A stretch of DNA of 64,000 nt from Ariolimax columbianus (GCA_036924085.1 JAVGWX010000018.1:21055964-21119963); one strand, 5' to 3'. Shown: positions 43,946 through 54,535, counted from the stretch's first letter. The notes: generated by a model from the letters alone, not told the origin. Made by a program: numbers and translations.

Positions 43946-45712
43946 CGGTCCTTGAGACTCCACACACTTCTCCCAACGGTCCTTGAGACTCCACACACTT
44001 CTCCCAGCGGTCCTTTAGACTCCACACACTTCTCCCAACGGTCCTTGAGACTCCACACACTTCTCCCAGCGGATCTTTAGACTCCACACACTTCTCCAAG
44101 CGGAGCTGAGACTCCACACACTTCTCCCAGAAGACCTTGAGACTCCACACACTTCTCCCAGTGGATCTTTAGACTCCACACACGTCTCCAAGCGGAGCTG
44201 AGACTCCACACACTTCTCCCAGAGGACCTTTAGACTCCACACACTTCTCCCAGCGGATCTTTAGACTCCACACACTTCTCCCAGAGGAGCTGAGACTCCA
44301 CACACTTCTCCCAGAGGACCTTTAGACTCCTCACACTTCTCCCAGAGGACCCTGAACCTCCACACTTTTCCCAGAGGACCTTGAGATTCCACACTTCTCC
44401 CAACGGTCCTTTAGACTCCACACATTTCTCCCATCGGTATTTACGACTCCACACACTTCTCCCAGCGGTCCTTGAGACTCCACACATTTCTCTCAGCGGT
44501 CCTTGAGACTCCACACACTTCTCCCAGAGAACCTTGAGACTCCACACACTTCTCCCAGAGGACCTTGAGATTCCACACACGTCTCCCAACGGATCCTGAG
44601 ACTCTACACATATCTTCCAACGGACCTTAAGACTCCACTTCTCTCCGAGGACCTTTAGACTCCACACACTTCTCCCAGCGGTCTTTGAGACTCCACACAC
44701 TTCTCCCGGAGGACCTTGAGACTCTACACACTTCTCCCATCGGTCCTTGCGACTCCACACACTTCTCCCAGCGGTCCTTTAGACTCCACACACTTCTCCC
44801 AGAGGACCTTGAGACTCCACACACTTCTCCCAGAGGAGCTTGAGACTCTACACACTTCTCCCAACGGTCCTTGAGACTCCACACACTTCTCCCAACGGAC
44901 CTTGATACTCCACACACTTCTCCCAGAGGATCTTGAGACTCCACACACTTCTCCCAGAGGACCTTGAGACTCCACACAGTTCTCCCAGAGGACCTTGAGA
45001 GTTCACACACTTCTCCCAGCGGCCCTTTAGACTCCACACACTTCTCCAAACGGTCCTTTAGACTCCACACACTTCTCCCAACGGTCCTTGAGACTCCACA
45101 CACTTCTCCCAACGGTCCTTGAGACTCCACACACTTCTCCCAACGGTCCTTGAGACTCCACACACTTCTCCCAGTGGACCTTGAGACTCTACACACTTCT
45201 CCCAACGGTCCTTGAGACTCCACACACTTCTCCCAACGGACCTTGATACTCCACACACTTCTCCCAGAGGATCTTGAGACTCCACACACTTCTCCCAGAG
45301 GACATTGAGACTCCACACACATCTCCCAGAGGACCTTGAGACTTCACACACTTCTCCTAGCGGCCCTTTAGACTCCACACACTTCTCCCAACGGTCCTTT
45401 AGACTCCACACACTTCTCCCAACGGTCCTTGAGACTCCACACACTTCTCCCAACGGTCCTTGAGACTCCACACACTTCTCCCAACGGTCCTTGAGACTCC
45501 ACACACTTCTCCCAGCGGTCCTTGAGACTCCACACACTTCTCCCAGCGGTCCTTGAGACTCCACACACTTCTCCCAACGGGCCTTGAGACTCCACACACT
45601 TCTCCCAGCGGTCCTTGAGACTCCACACACTTCTCCCAACAGGCCTTGAGACTCCACACACTTCTCCCAGCGGTCCTTGAGACTCCACACACTTCTCCCA
45701 ACAATCCTGCCA

Positions 45713-46600
45713 TTGTTGGAAGAAATTCAGGATGGCCTCCCTTCCAATGGAGTATAGGTGGGTCGCCGCATTCCGCATAATGTCTTCTCGTGACTCAAAT
45801 CGTGTGCCAGTTTTGTCGCTGACATTTCGTGTTTCTTCAGTGTCTGACTGACACCATCTATCAATCTTTTTATTGGTCTGCCTCTTGCTTTGCAACCCTG
45901 ATGTCTGGTATTATAGATACGAGCATCTGGTAACTTTGGTTGCATTCTTGTCAGGTGTCATGACCATTTTATTCTCTACCTTTCCATGTATTCCATGCAC
46001 GGTGTTTCTCCTACCTTGTCTGATTACTTAGTTTTGTACTATGTCCAACCTTGTGATCTGGATAACTCTTCTCAAACGCCTCATTTCACATACCATGATT
46101 TATCTTTCTTCTGCATGTCTGACAATGGAGGCAGAGAGTTGGTATACAAATGAAACTTAGAAACTGCCTCTTTGTCTTCATTGGAATGTGTTTGTGTCTT
46201 AGTAATGGTGAGAGCTGATAAAAAACCGTATTTGCTTTCTGTGTTCTTGATTCTATCTCTCTATTTAGCCTTCCATCTTTTGTAGACACGCTGCCCAAGT
46301 ATTTGAATTCTTTGACTTGTTTAAGTTCTGTCCTTTTTACCTGTTTATTTAGTGTTTTCGATATTCTGCTGATTTTCATTGTCTCAGTCTTTGCTGTACT
46401 AATCTTCATATTATATCTATCGGAGACGTTGTTAAGGAAGGACATTAAGATGTTCTTGGAGATTTTATTCAACAGTTTTGGGAGGAAAGAAGACACTGAT
46501 CATCTGCAAAAAGATGCTCGTTCATTGTCGTGGTTTCTGGTTTTACTTCAGTTGTTATTCGATCCATGCATACAATGAACAAAAGTGGAGTATCACCGTT
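45713..46600 (-). pseudogene. RTE-like LINE RT fragment abutting the minisatellite
   Basis: Minus reading: MDRITTEVKPETTTMN and HLFADDQCLLSSQN with catalytic FADD near 46499-46510, then 46496-46086 MKISTAKTETMKISRIS, LKQVKEFKYLGSVSTKDGRL, NREIESRTQKANTVFYQLSP and FICIPTLCLHCQTCRRK. 45945-45727 continues with KARGRPIKRLIDGVSQTLKK. Its 3' end is replaced at 45713 by minisatellite. Stops and frame shifts are present. Confidence 0.8.
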
Positions 46601-46665
46601 TATTAATCAATCGCATGCACTGTATGGGCAAACAAGGAAATACATTGAGCAGGTACTTCCTTCCT

Positions 46666-46687
46666 CCCCCCCTCCCCCCCCCCCCCT
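46666..46687. repeat. C-rich low-complexity run
   Basis: Runs of c with t interruptions (ccccccctcccccccccccc). Confidence 0.85.
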
Positions 46688-46834
46688 ACATCTCCTCCTA
46701 CTTTTCTACCTGGTGAAAAATCTGTTGTATATATTACAGAGTAGAGATACTGAGTAAGAGGTCTATAATAACGGATACTTCCAAAACTCTTCTGAAATGA
46801 AGCTTTCTAAGAAAGACCACCTGCAAACTAGAAG

Positions 46835-47120
46835 GTGCCTATAAATTGTAACGTGGAATGTTAGGAGGTAGAACGGGTTGGGAAAACGAAACAGTTTAAT
46901 CTCAGAGACGAGTGATATGCATTTTGGTTTATTGGATGCAGCAGAGGCAAGATTCACATATGCAAAATACACACAGAAAGAACAGTATACATTTATTCAT
47001 TCAGGAGGAAATGACGCATGAACAACCGGTAGGAATATTGGTACGAAAACAACTCTAACGATATGTGGTTTATTTACCGGAAACACGATGATCATACGAA
47101 ACTGGTTAAAGTGAGGGCTT
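46835..47120 (+). pseudogene. LINE endonuclease N-terminal relic
   Basis: IVTWNVRR (first APE block), then after a shift LGKRNSLISETSDMHFGLLD, FTYAKYTQKEQYTFIHSGG, and a continued degenerate stretch. It resembles RTE-like endonuclease, order TWNV...ETR...YSGG. RT is not present downstream. Confidence 0.6.
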
Positions 47121-47139
47121 AATCATTGCCTCGTGTAGA

Positions 47140-47609
47140 TAGGCCATGATTTCTTCTTCTTCTTCATCGTACGCAGTCAGACAGTAACCATTATTTTTTC
47201 GATAAAAGCGGCGGTCATCCTGAGGCTGTCGACACTGCCATAGAGCTTCTCATGTGGTTCCACTGGTGATGGCCACATCTGCTCTCTCTGATCCTCGTAT
47301 GTCGGGCAGTTCTGCAGCAGATGCTCAGCGGTCATTTTCTCGGTACCACACGGGCATTCGTCGGTACCACCTATCTTCAATTTGTTTAATAGGTGGTACC
47401 TCAGTCTATTGTGGCCAGTGCGAAGTCTGAAGACAACGACCTGCTCTCTTCTGTTCAACTGGTAATAGGCATCGTTTTTGGTGTAGCCGGTATGTTCAGT
47501 TTCCCATTTGGTCATGTATCTGGCTTTAATAAGCCGTTTTGACTCTTCGTACGTCATACTAGTATCTGTTTGTGGTAGTCTTGCACCTTCTTTTGGTAGG
47601 CCATGATTT
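47140..47609 (-). mobile_element. Jockey/I-like LINE 3' tail with perfect 13-nt TSD
   Basis: taggccatgattt at 47140-47152 recurs exactly at 47597-47609. The insert 47153-47596 (444 bp) starts on the left with the (TTC)n complement of the GAA tail, then the knuckle (DECPCGTEKMTAEHLLQNCP on the minus strand), and ends inside the RNase H connection (KEGARLPQTDTSMTYEESK). Removal restores a continuous target sequence. It is a recent 5'-truncated insertion: sequence is close to the 27-kb copy. Confidence 0.95.
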
Positions 47610-47645
47610 AACCGTTCGATATTGCATTCCACAAAAGTGTGCACC

Positions 47646-47812
47646 AGCCCAAGAGCATTCTCTGTCGAAGACGGATGTGTCCGACCGAAAGGTATATGTA
47701 TCGCAGTCAAGCTGTAAACTAGCAACATATTGCATTCCATTCTCTGGACTACATCCTTCTACTTGCAAATTCCTGTTCAGGACTTGGTAGTGGGAGATTG
47801 AGAACGAACGCA
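47646..47812 (+). repeat. R1 SINE 3' half
   Basis: gacggatgtgtccgaccgaa, cgcagtcaagctgtaaacta, ttctctggactacatccttc and tggtagtgggagattgagaa match the R1 3' half; the end is gaacgaacgcaac. Confidence 0.75.
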
Positions 47813-48604
47813 ACAGAATAAGAAGAAGGTAATGCATTTCAAGATTATTTGAACGATTACAGCTTGCTATATTTAATTCGTAAATTGTCAGATTAAGATG
47901 TAATTTCACACATATATAATGGTAGCTATCCAAGTTCAATTTACAATGGTTATTCCTAATTTATTTCACAAGAGAAGCGTTAATTCTGCAGTGCAAACCA
48001 TTGATAAAAACATGCTGCAACACGGCTGGAAGGAGTTAGATTACCGCATTGATATTTGTAGATTAACAAAAGGCGCTCACATTGAACACTTGTGAGGTAA
48101 CTTCAGGATAACCATTAACAACTGAACTCGGACAGCTACATTAAATATATGTGAAATTGCATCTTCATTTGACAATTTATTAATGAAACATAGCAAGCTG
48201 AAATCATTAAAACCATTTTTAATGCCCTATCTAATGACAAAGAAACAAAATGATATTATAATGACTTACAACAACCTCTCAAATAAAAATTAAGTCTTCC
48301 TATCTGAGCTTCAAAATAGTAAAAGGAAAACACAAGAGCATAATAGTCAATTTGAATCGATAACGGAAACACGAGAGGAGATAGGCTGATATATTTATGT
48401 GGGAAAAAACAAACCAAACACCCCCTTTTAGACATGTACACATTCAATATAATAGTGAAGCGGATGTATGGAATTTTTGGTGTAGATAAAATCATTGAAC
48501 TGTAAAATGGCATCGACGATACAGGATATATACCGCTCGACCTAATCTCATCAGGTTTTATAAAACTGAACCTTTAGATTTGATTTCGAACAACCAGCGT
48601 GATG
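47813..48604. other. Unassigned AT-rich sequence
   Basis: No coding or repeat signal seen. Confidence 0.4.
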
Positions 48605-48690
48605 CGCCACATAATTAACTTAGCTTAACGTCATTACGCTGGTTTAGAAGTCTGCGGAGTTTGTATACAACCAGTTTCGCCTACTCATTG
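48605..48690 (-). mobile_element. CR1 3'-end fragment
   Basis: aacttagcttaacgtcatta, ctggtttagaagtctgcgga and tttgtatacaaccagttt match the CR1 terminus. Confidence 0.75.
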
Positions 48691-49264
48691 GCTTGTCGTG
48701 TCTTTCCTGTAATCAGGGGCATCACTCAGCGTGTGAGCATGTACCTTGGGCATCTTGCTAACCGGACAGGGCCCAATCTCTCCTGGGCGATGTGTTAATC
48801 CATTATTGGCCGGCGTCTACATTTCCAAGCCATACGAAAAATGGGGCATTGTTAGGGAACACAGCGATTGGTGCCAATCTCGTGAAATTCAACTGTGCTC
48901 ACTGGACCGTACGAATACGACACAGCGTAATCGACACAGGGTAATAGAAATACTATTTCAAATATCCGATGACCACACTAGGATAATCGAAGGAAAAAAA
49001 CATCACATGAACGATCTAATGAAAACAAATGGAAAACCGCAACACGTTTCCGTGGACACATGTGTAAGTCTTCAACTGGTGTGAATTCCTGTCAAATCCG
49101 TACCCTGTCTGTATTCATAATCGACTAAAACACAAGTGCAAAATTAGACCCCCAGTTTGCTTGACGTGACGCTATTTTTGGTGCTGAGATATCGCTACAA
49201 ATATCCATCATCATCATCATCAATACCATCATCATCGTCCAAAAGTACAGTCCCGTAACCTACA
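48691..49264. other. Unassigned sequence
   Basis: A tca run (catcatcatcatcatcaa) is at 49204-49222. No gene recognised. Confidence 0.4.
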
Positions 49265-49279
49265 ATGTCAGTGGAGCAC

Positions 49280-50012
49280 CGATACCACAGATTGTTGGAT
49301 CAGCTCCCGCCTCTCGACTCGGTTTTATTCCAGGATATTTGTTCTAGCTATGGACATTCCCGTCCACTCTCTGATGTTGTCTTCCCATCTATTTTTCTGC
49401 CTCCCTCTCTTGCGCTTCCCATGCACAGTACCTTGCAGAACCGTCTTAATTAACTCAGACGATCTTGAAACATGCCAATACCATGGGAACTTGCGTGTTT
49501 TTACCACACTCAAAAGGTCATTTTGGCCAACCTCTCTCTTAACAGTGTCCCAAACCACCTTATTCGTCACGTGGTCTCAAGACGATAAGCTGAAGATTCG
49601 ACTCATACATCTCATCTCCATTGCACAAATTCGTTGCTCTAGAACCGCTGTCAGAAGCCATATCCCAGGTGGTCCATTGGGGTCTTTGTGTGGGACAAGG
49701 GCAAGAATAGCACCACTGCTGCAGCAGGGTAGACTGGTTATGGAGAAGGGATCGAAGAGGGAAGGCTAACCGCTGTCAGAGTCCAAGTTTCACACACGTA
49801 AACGTACACGGAAATGACAAGTGCATACATGATGCGTTTGTGCCTCCATGGCGGCCTCAGATTGGTCAGAGCAGTCATGGTCATCGCTTCTCGTGCCTGA
49901 ATCTCAGTTCTTGAACCGTTCGCATCCATCACTGCTACTAGGTAATTAAACTGTTTAACAATTTGCAATTCTTCGCCTTTGATCACTATTAAAAATACGA
50001 GTATCACAGGTG
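49280..50012 (-). pseudogene. LINE family C-like RT C-terminus, interrupted by a small retroposon
   Basis: Upstream part on the minus strand, 50007-49781: EELQIVKQFNYLVAVMDANG, RTEIQAREAMTMTALTNLRP and LVISVYVYVCETWTLTAV. Downstream part 49642-49320: MTNKVVWDTVKREVGQNDLL, RKFPWYWHVSRSSELIKTVL and HGKRKRGRQKNRWEDNIREW. They are collinear halves of one RT C-terminal region. The 112-bp block at 49656-49767 between them is a composite of repeats A and R1. Confidence 0.82.
49643..49780 (+). mobile_element. Composite A/R1 mini-retroposon with 13-nt TSD
   Basis: aaccgctgtcaga at 49643-49655 recurs exactly at 49768-49780. The insert 49656-49767 joins the first 60 bases of repeat A (agccatatcccaggtggtcc to agcaccactg) to an internal piece of R1 (gcagcagggtagactggtta to ggatcgaagagggaaggct). 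The A part begins at the same nucleotide as the copy at 50799, so it marks the true A 5' end. Confidence 0.88.
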
Positions 50013-50336
50013 AGAATTAGGCGCAGAGTTGACAACGAAGTACCGGCTAAACAATTAGATTTCGACAAAACAGCGAAACAAGTGAAACAACCTCGCTTCA
50101 AACTACGACACAACATCACAATCTCCTTTACCAACGCACACACAAATGCTTCAGCTGCAATTTCATCAATTTTTTTCTGGCAGGAAAAAGATGTGGGAGT
50201 GAATCATTTCCGCTATGAGCATTATTATCATTTTGTGTGTACGAGACAAATATTTTGCTTAAATTTCCGAATTGAAAGCGATTATCGCATTGTAGTAAAA
50301 GCTTAGATTTGAGGTCGAAGATACACTAGACTGAAT
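50013..50336. other. Unassigned sequence with a short R1-like piece
   Basis: aacctcgcttcaaactacgacacaac at about 50090 resembles the R1 segment caagctgtaaactacgacac. Otherwise nothing recognised. Confidence 0.35.
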
Positions 50337-50415
50337 GTGCAGACAGAAGCCAACGACTCATAGCTGACTTCTTGTATGACGGTTAGCGACTCGCATTTGC
50401 AGTTGTGTACAACTA
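50337..50415 (+). repeat. R1-like 5' fragment
   Basis: gaagccaacgactcatagct and gacggttagcgactcgcatt resemble the 5' part of the copy at 5487. Confidence 0.5.
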
Positions 50416-50639
50416 GTTTCATAGATCTTTAAAAAAACTAGAGAAAATCTCGTGTTTTAATGACTATATGCATTTTCAGCAGTCAACATATCATAAAGCT
50501 AGCTTGATTTAATCTAAGATACACACACAAAGTCAAAATTGTGTGTTCACTGTTATCGGTAGTGTATTAAACCAAATAAGAGAAGAGCGGCAAAGATGGC
50601 GACCTATCGACAGTGGGTCTACATTGCTCTGGTGTTTTA

Positions 50640-51420
50640 GTGAACATCACATCAATATATAATCTGAAATATGCAGACGATACAGTTCTGATAACTGAAA
50701 GTGAATTAGAATTGGCGATTCGTATAAACAACACGTCATAAATATAGATTGGCCATGAACACTGATAAGATCATGAAAATTATGATAATGAACAAAGAAG
50801 AAGCCATATCCCAGGTGGTCCGTTGGGGTCTTTGTGTGGGACAAGGGCAAGAATAGCACCACTGCCCCACAGAGAGCATGTCGTAAGAGACGACTAACTG
50901 TGACATGGCATAACACCGGCCATGGTTAAGTGTTTTGTTTAGAGCAGCATAAATGACGCCTAACAGGTTACGGGTCTACTTTGCTCTAGTGTTAGAGTCT
51001 ATTAAGATGGACTCGCACATCAGTTAACCACCCTCCGCGGCATTTGTCCCAACGTAGCGGAATAATAAGCTATTCGAGCCAAGCCCGCTAAGCAGGACAT
51101 ATTCCTCCCGGCTACATCCAGCTCAGACCAGATCTGGGATCGGCACAGGGACATCTGCCATCTGTCGTTAGACGTCGTGGGGACGTGTGACATCTTTTGT
51201 TTCATATTTTTTGGCAGGTTAAAATCCACTGGTGACTTGCCAGATCTGGGACCTGCACAGAGGTATCTGTCACTGTAGAAGTACAGGTCGACTAAAAACT
51301 AAGAACTAAGAAGCGACATCTGCTGTACAGATTACAAATAAATGATCCGACACTAGAACAGGTCATAAGCAACAGGTCATCTTCAAAATATACTGACAAA
51401 GCACAGCCTTCTATAGATAC
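50640..51420 (+). pseudogene. RTE-like LINE RT fragment split by repeat A
   Basis: 50650-50796 reads YNLKYADDTVLITESELELA with the YADD catalytic box, then a decayed stretch to IMIMNKEE. After the repeat A insertion (50797-51305) it resumes with LQINDPTLEQVISNRSSSKY, equivalent to I.G..LEQV..F.YLG. The 6-nt aagaag on both sides is a weak target duplication because it overlaps the A tail. Confidence 0.65.
50799..51305 (+). repeat. Dispersed repeat family A, longest copy
   Basis: From agccatatcccaggtggtcc to a ctaagaactaagaa tail, 507 bp. It has an extra segment against copy 1 (51130-51250, gttagacgtcgtggggacgt...). It contains acaccggccatggttaagtg, actttgctctagtgttagag and ggctacatccagctcagacc. 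Confidence 0.8.
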
Positions 51421-51539
51421 AAAGTCATGAACGTAGAGAATTCGAAGTGCCAATCAAGAAGAGAATAACAATTCGGATAATATCAACCATCGCAGTTTCC
51501 GTTTTCAGCCGTGGCAGTACATCCAGTAAGTTAGACCTA

Positions 51540-52452
51540 ATAGCTTGGTATCCAGATGCAGAGCAGTGCATTAGCCTGTAGCGGTCAGCGACGCAAAGCT
51601 GACTTATACCGTCAGGGTGAGCGTCCTTCAGCTGCAGAGACCTTTCAACACCTCTATGTGGTTATCCTGGATAAAAGGCTGCAACAGGGCAGACTGGCTA
51701 TGGAGAAGGGATCTTCTTCTTCTTCGTTCGTTCTCAATCTCCAGCTACCAAACCCTGAAAGGGCTTAAGTAGCAGAATGTAGTCCAGAGAACGGAATGCG
51801 TTGAGTCGTAGTTTACAGCTTGGCTGCGATATTTACACCTTCCGGTCGAACACATCCGACTTCAGCAAGAATTTTTTGAGTACCGGGTTAGCATTCCCTC
51901 TTCGATCTCTTCTCCTTAGCCAGTCTGCCCCGATGCAGCCTGTTATCCAGGATCAACGCGTGGAGGTGTAGAAGGGTCTTGGACGCTAAGGATCCCTGGC
52001 CCTGACGCTAATAGTCAGCTATGGGTCGCTGACCACTGCAGCTCATGTGCAGCTTAGCATCTTGATCTCAAGGATCCCAAGGAGAAGGGATCGAAGAGGG
52101 AGGGCTAACCCAGTACAGGCTGCAACAGGGTAGACTGGTTATGGAGAAGGGATCGAAGAGGGAAGGCTAATCCAGTACAGGCTGAAACAGGGTAGACTGG
52201 TTATGGAGAAGGGATCGAAGAGGGAAGGCTAGCCACGTTCTTAAAATGTCATGGTGAAGTTGTATGTGTCGGAACAAAAGGTGCAAATATCGCAGCCAAG
52301 CTGTAAGCTGTGAGTGCATTCCGTTCTCCAGGCTATATCCTGCTACTTGCAAAGCCATTTTTCAGAGGTTGGTAGCAGGAATCTAAGAACGAACGAACGA
52401 ACGAAGAAGAAGAAGAAGAAGAAGAAGAAGAAGAAGAAGAAGAAGAAGAAGA
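51540..52452 (+). mobile_element. R1 copy carrying a nested R1 and an internal triplication
   Basis: The host copy has a left part 51540-51713 and a right part 52081-52400, then a long (GAA)n tail at 52402-52452. Within the right part a 62-bp block (aggctgcaacagggtagact to ggctaatccagtac) occurs about two and a half times between 52079 and 52240. The nested reverse copy lies between the two parts. Confidence 0.8.
51702..52092 (-). mobile_element. Nested full-length R1 with 12-nt TSD
   Basis: ggagaagggatc at 51702-51713 recurs exactly at 52081-52092. The insert 51714-52080 (367 bp) is an R1 in minus orientation: the (TTC)n at 51714-51724 is its GAA tail and the 5' end is at 52080 (ttgggatccttgagatcaag on the minus strand). 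It defines the complete R1 unit. Confidence 0.9.
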
Positions 52453-52485
52453 AAATTACTAATAGTTTCATATTTGAAAGCCCGG

Positions 52486-52720
52486 GGATGGCGTAGTCTA
52501 GTGGTTAAATGACATGGCTCACAATCTCAAGGTGCTGGGTTCGTTCCCTAATCACAGCACCGGCTGTTACCCCGGGGAAGCAAACCCTTAGAAAATGCAG
52601 GAGGAAGCAGACCCTTACATAAAATGTGTGCTAAAGTCGGATGCACTAAGCCGATCAACGAAACATAAAAACATAGTGCAACGCTGCCTTGGGGAATAGA
52701 GAAATAAGGCGAACACACAA
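52486..52720 (+). repeat. tRNA-derived SINE
   Basis: The head ggatggcgtagtctagtggt holds an A-box-like tggcgtagtctagtgg. Then tgctgggttcgttccct holds a B-box-like ggttcgttcc about 45 bases later. A body with cccggggaagcaaaccctta and the core-like ctaaagtcggatgcactaag follows. No tRNA fold closes, so it is a SINE rather than a tRNA gene. Confidence 0.7.
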
Positions 52721-53069
52721 CAAATTAAACAATGTTAGAGCCCTAATGAGTCAACAGAGCCTGTATGGCCTTTCACTGCTGAGTGTAGAAAGAAAAGTAA
52801 CGGAAAGACAAATAGGGACATTATATACCAATTCACAAAATTGAAAGCAAGAAAGGTATAGTCGTAACGTTCTTTTAGTACTATCACTTGTTAATTAAAC
52901 CATTCATCAGCGGGATTTTTAGTTTTGAGACTATGATACAGTAAAGGTGTCCAAATGATGGGTGTCTCGTATTTGCAGCGGGGCGCAGTTTCAGCACTTG
53001 TCACATGTGCTATTTTCCGTAGATAAAGTTTTCTAAAGTAACCCATAGCATTACTGCCATAGGGGTTTG
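52721..53069. other. Unassigned sequence
   Basis: No recognisable feature. Confidence 0.4.
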
Positions 53070-53292
53070 AGGTTTAAGCGATCTCACATGTCAAAGGCTC
53101 GGTTATATGAGGGCGTTAGTCATTTTCTCTCCCTCGCCGCTTTAACTTTCCTGACTGAACCTGTACCCATTTAAGGCTGGGTCGACCCGGGACCTTTGCG
53201 GTCTGAAAAAAAGCATTTCCGCCTTAACTGGGGAATGAACTCAGGCCCACTCAGATGCGAAGCCAGCTCGCTACGCTACGCGGCTCCCTTTT
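53070..53292 (-). repeat. tRNA-derived SINE (minus)
   Basis: Read on the minus strand: gggagccgcgtagcgtagcg (A-box-like), then gcctgagttcattccccagt (B-box-like gagttcattcc) and a body with ggtcccgggtcgacccagcc and aaagcggcgagggagagaaa. Confidence 0.65.
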
Positions 53293-53483
53293 CCGTAGAT
53301 ACGCCTCTGAAAATATATTACATCCAAGTTATTAATTCACAAAATAAAAATTAGAGTTACCTGTTGTAATATTTACTATTCTTTACTGTAAGGCGTAGAA
53401 ACAATGAAGGCGAAAAAACAACAGGAGAAGAGAATATATATGTTGTTGTTTCAAATACCCTCAATGAGTAGGTTTATTCTTGT

Positions 53484-53570
53484 GTTCACCCTGAAAGGGG
53501 CGTTAAGTAGAAGGTTGCAGTAGCTTTCCTCACATCGTGAGCGTGCTGATGAAAGTGGACCGATATCCTC
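53484..53570 (+). repeat. Dispersed repeat D, copy 1
   Basis: cctgaaaggggcgttaagta, gttgcagtagctttcctcac and gtgagcgtgctgatgaaagt match copy 2 at 56066-56150. Function unknown. Confidence 0.65.
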
Positions 53571-54535
53571 CAGGTGGTTGTGCTATACTTGGCTTCATCT
53601 GCGTGTCACTCAGTACTATGGGGATCACGTCGACCCTCCCCTCGTTAGACAGGCTGCCTTGAAAACAGTCCGTTTCCAGGGAGGGCAAAGAGGAAGCCGA
53701 GGTGAGGGTCTTGGCCAGTATATTTTGCCTGCCCCTGACTAACATGTCTGATCATTATGTTGTGCCTGACCAGACGTTAGTCTTCCTCCTCAAATAAATA
53801 TACATTTGTATCTGGAACGCTTGGAATCCTGGTATTTAAATAAACATATTAAATGTCTGTTTCCAGGAGACCGAATGCGTCGGCTATATGTAGTAGGTAT
53901 ATATATATATATATATATATATTCTTTTACCTGACCTATTTCTGGAGCCACATGGTCTCCACATTAGTGCTTGAACTGTAAGCCTAATGCTGTTAACTTC
54001 AAGGACATGTCCGATGTACGACAGTTGTTTGTTCCTTAGGATAATAGAAACAATATGGTTTGTTGGTCTCTAAACATATTTTTTTGTTCTTTTGTCTTCA
54101 ATTATTTTTAGCCAATTTGCAATAATTTTTAAAGATTTATTTCCAAATGCATTCAGCTTTTAAAAAAAAAGAAGAGTTTTGTTCATTTTTCAGGATTTCC
54201 CTTTCAAATGTTAATACTAGTATTGTGTTTGAGTTGAACAGCCTGTTTGATAATATTTATGTATAGTGTTTTCGTTTTCTAGATACTTGTTAATTGATAA
54301 AATACAAATGAGGCCAAGGCAATTCCAGAGAATATTTTAGTTGCCATCTCTCCGTCTTGTTATATATTGATGCCTACATGGTTGAATTATTCTACCTTTT
54401 GTAATATATTTTCATTCAGTTTTATATTAGTGACCTCGTTTGTTAGATTCATAATTTTTATTTACGAAGCATTTATTTGCACGCCTATCTGTTTGGATAG
54501 TTGACAGACTCTGTCTATCTTTATTTGTGTCTCTC
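53571..54535. other. Unassigned, with (TA)n at 53897-53922
   Basis: The open frame 53530-53745 (minus) shows no known motif. 54000-54480 is AT-rich and may be a decayed LINE but I cannot name it. Confidence 0.35.

Larger units (their letters stand above)
33240..45712. repeat. 12.5-kb minisatellite of 31/28/24-bp subunits
   Basis: The base unit, plus strand, is ccttgagactccacacactt plus ctcccagcggt (31 bp). A 24-bp form lacks the 7-bp cagcggt module, and a 28-bp form lacks cct. The 7-bp module varies: cagcggt, caacggt, cagagga, caacagt, cagcagt. Arrangement of forms repeats in blocks (see the higher-order entries). The edges (33240-33420 and 44300-45712) are simpler or more diverged than the middle, as expected for unequal crossover. 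Minus-strand open frames up to 399 residues exist because the unit has almost no stop codons; no start, promoter or non-repeat domain supports a gene. Confidence 0.97.

Noticed and set aside
33240..45712. CRISPR array
   Set aside because: Units are tandem without unique spacers, no cas genes are present and the genome is animal.
45368..45895. A 175-residue frame starting MQSKRQTNKK and running into the satellite
   Set aside because: It reads through from a LINE fragment into the minisatellite; the join is a sequence junction, not a fused gene.
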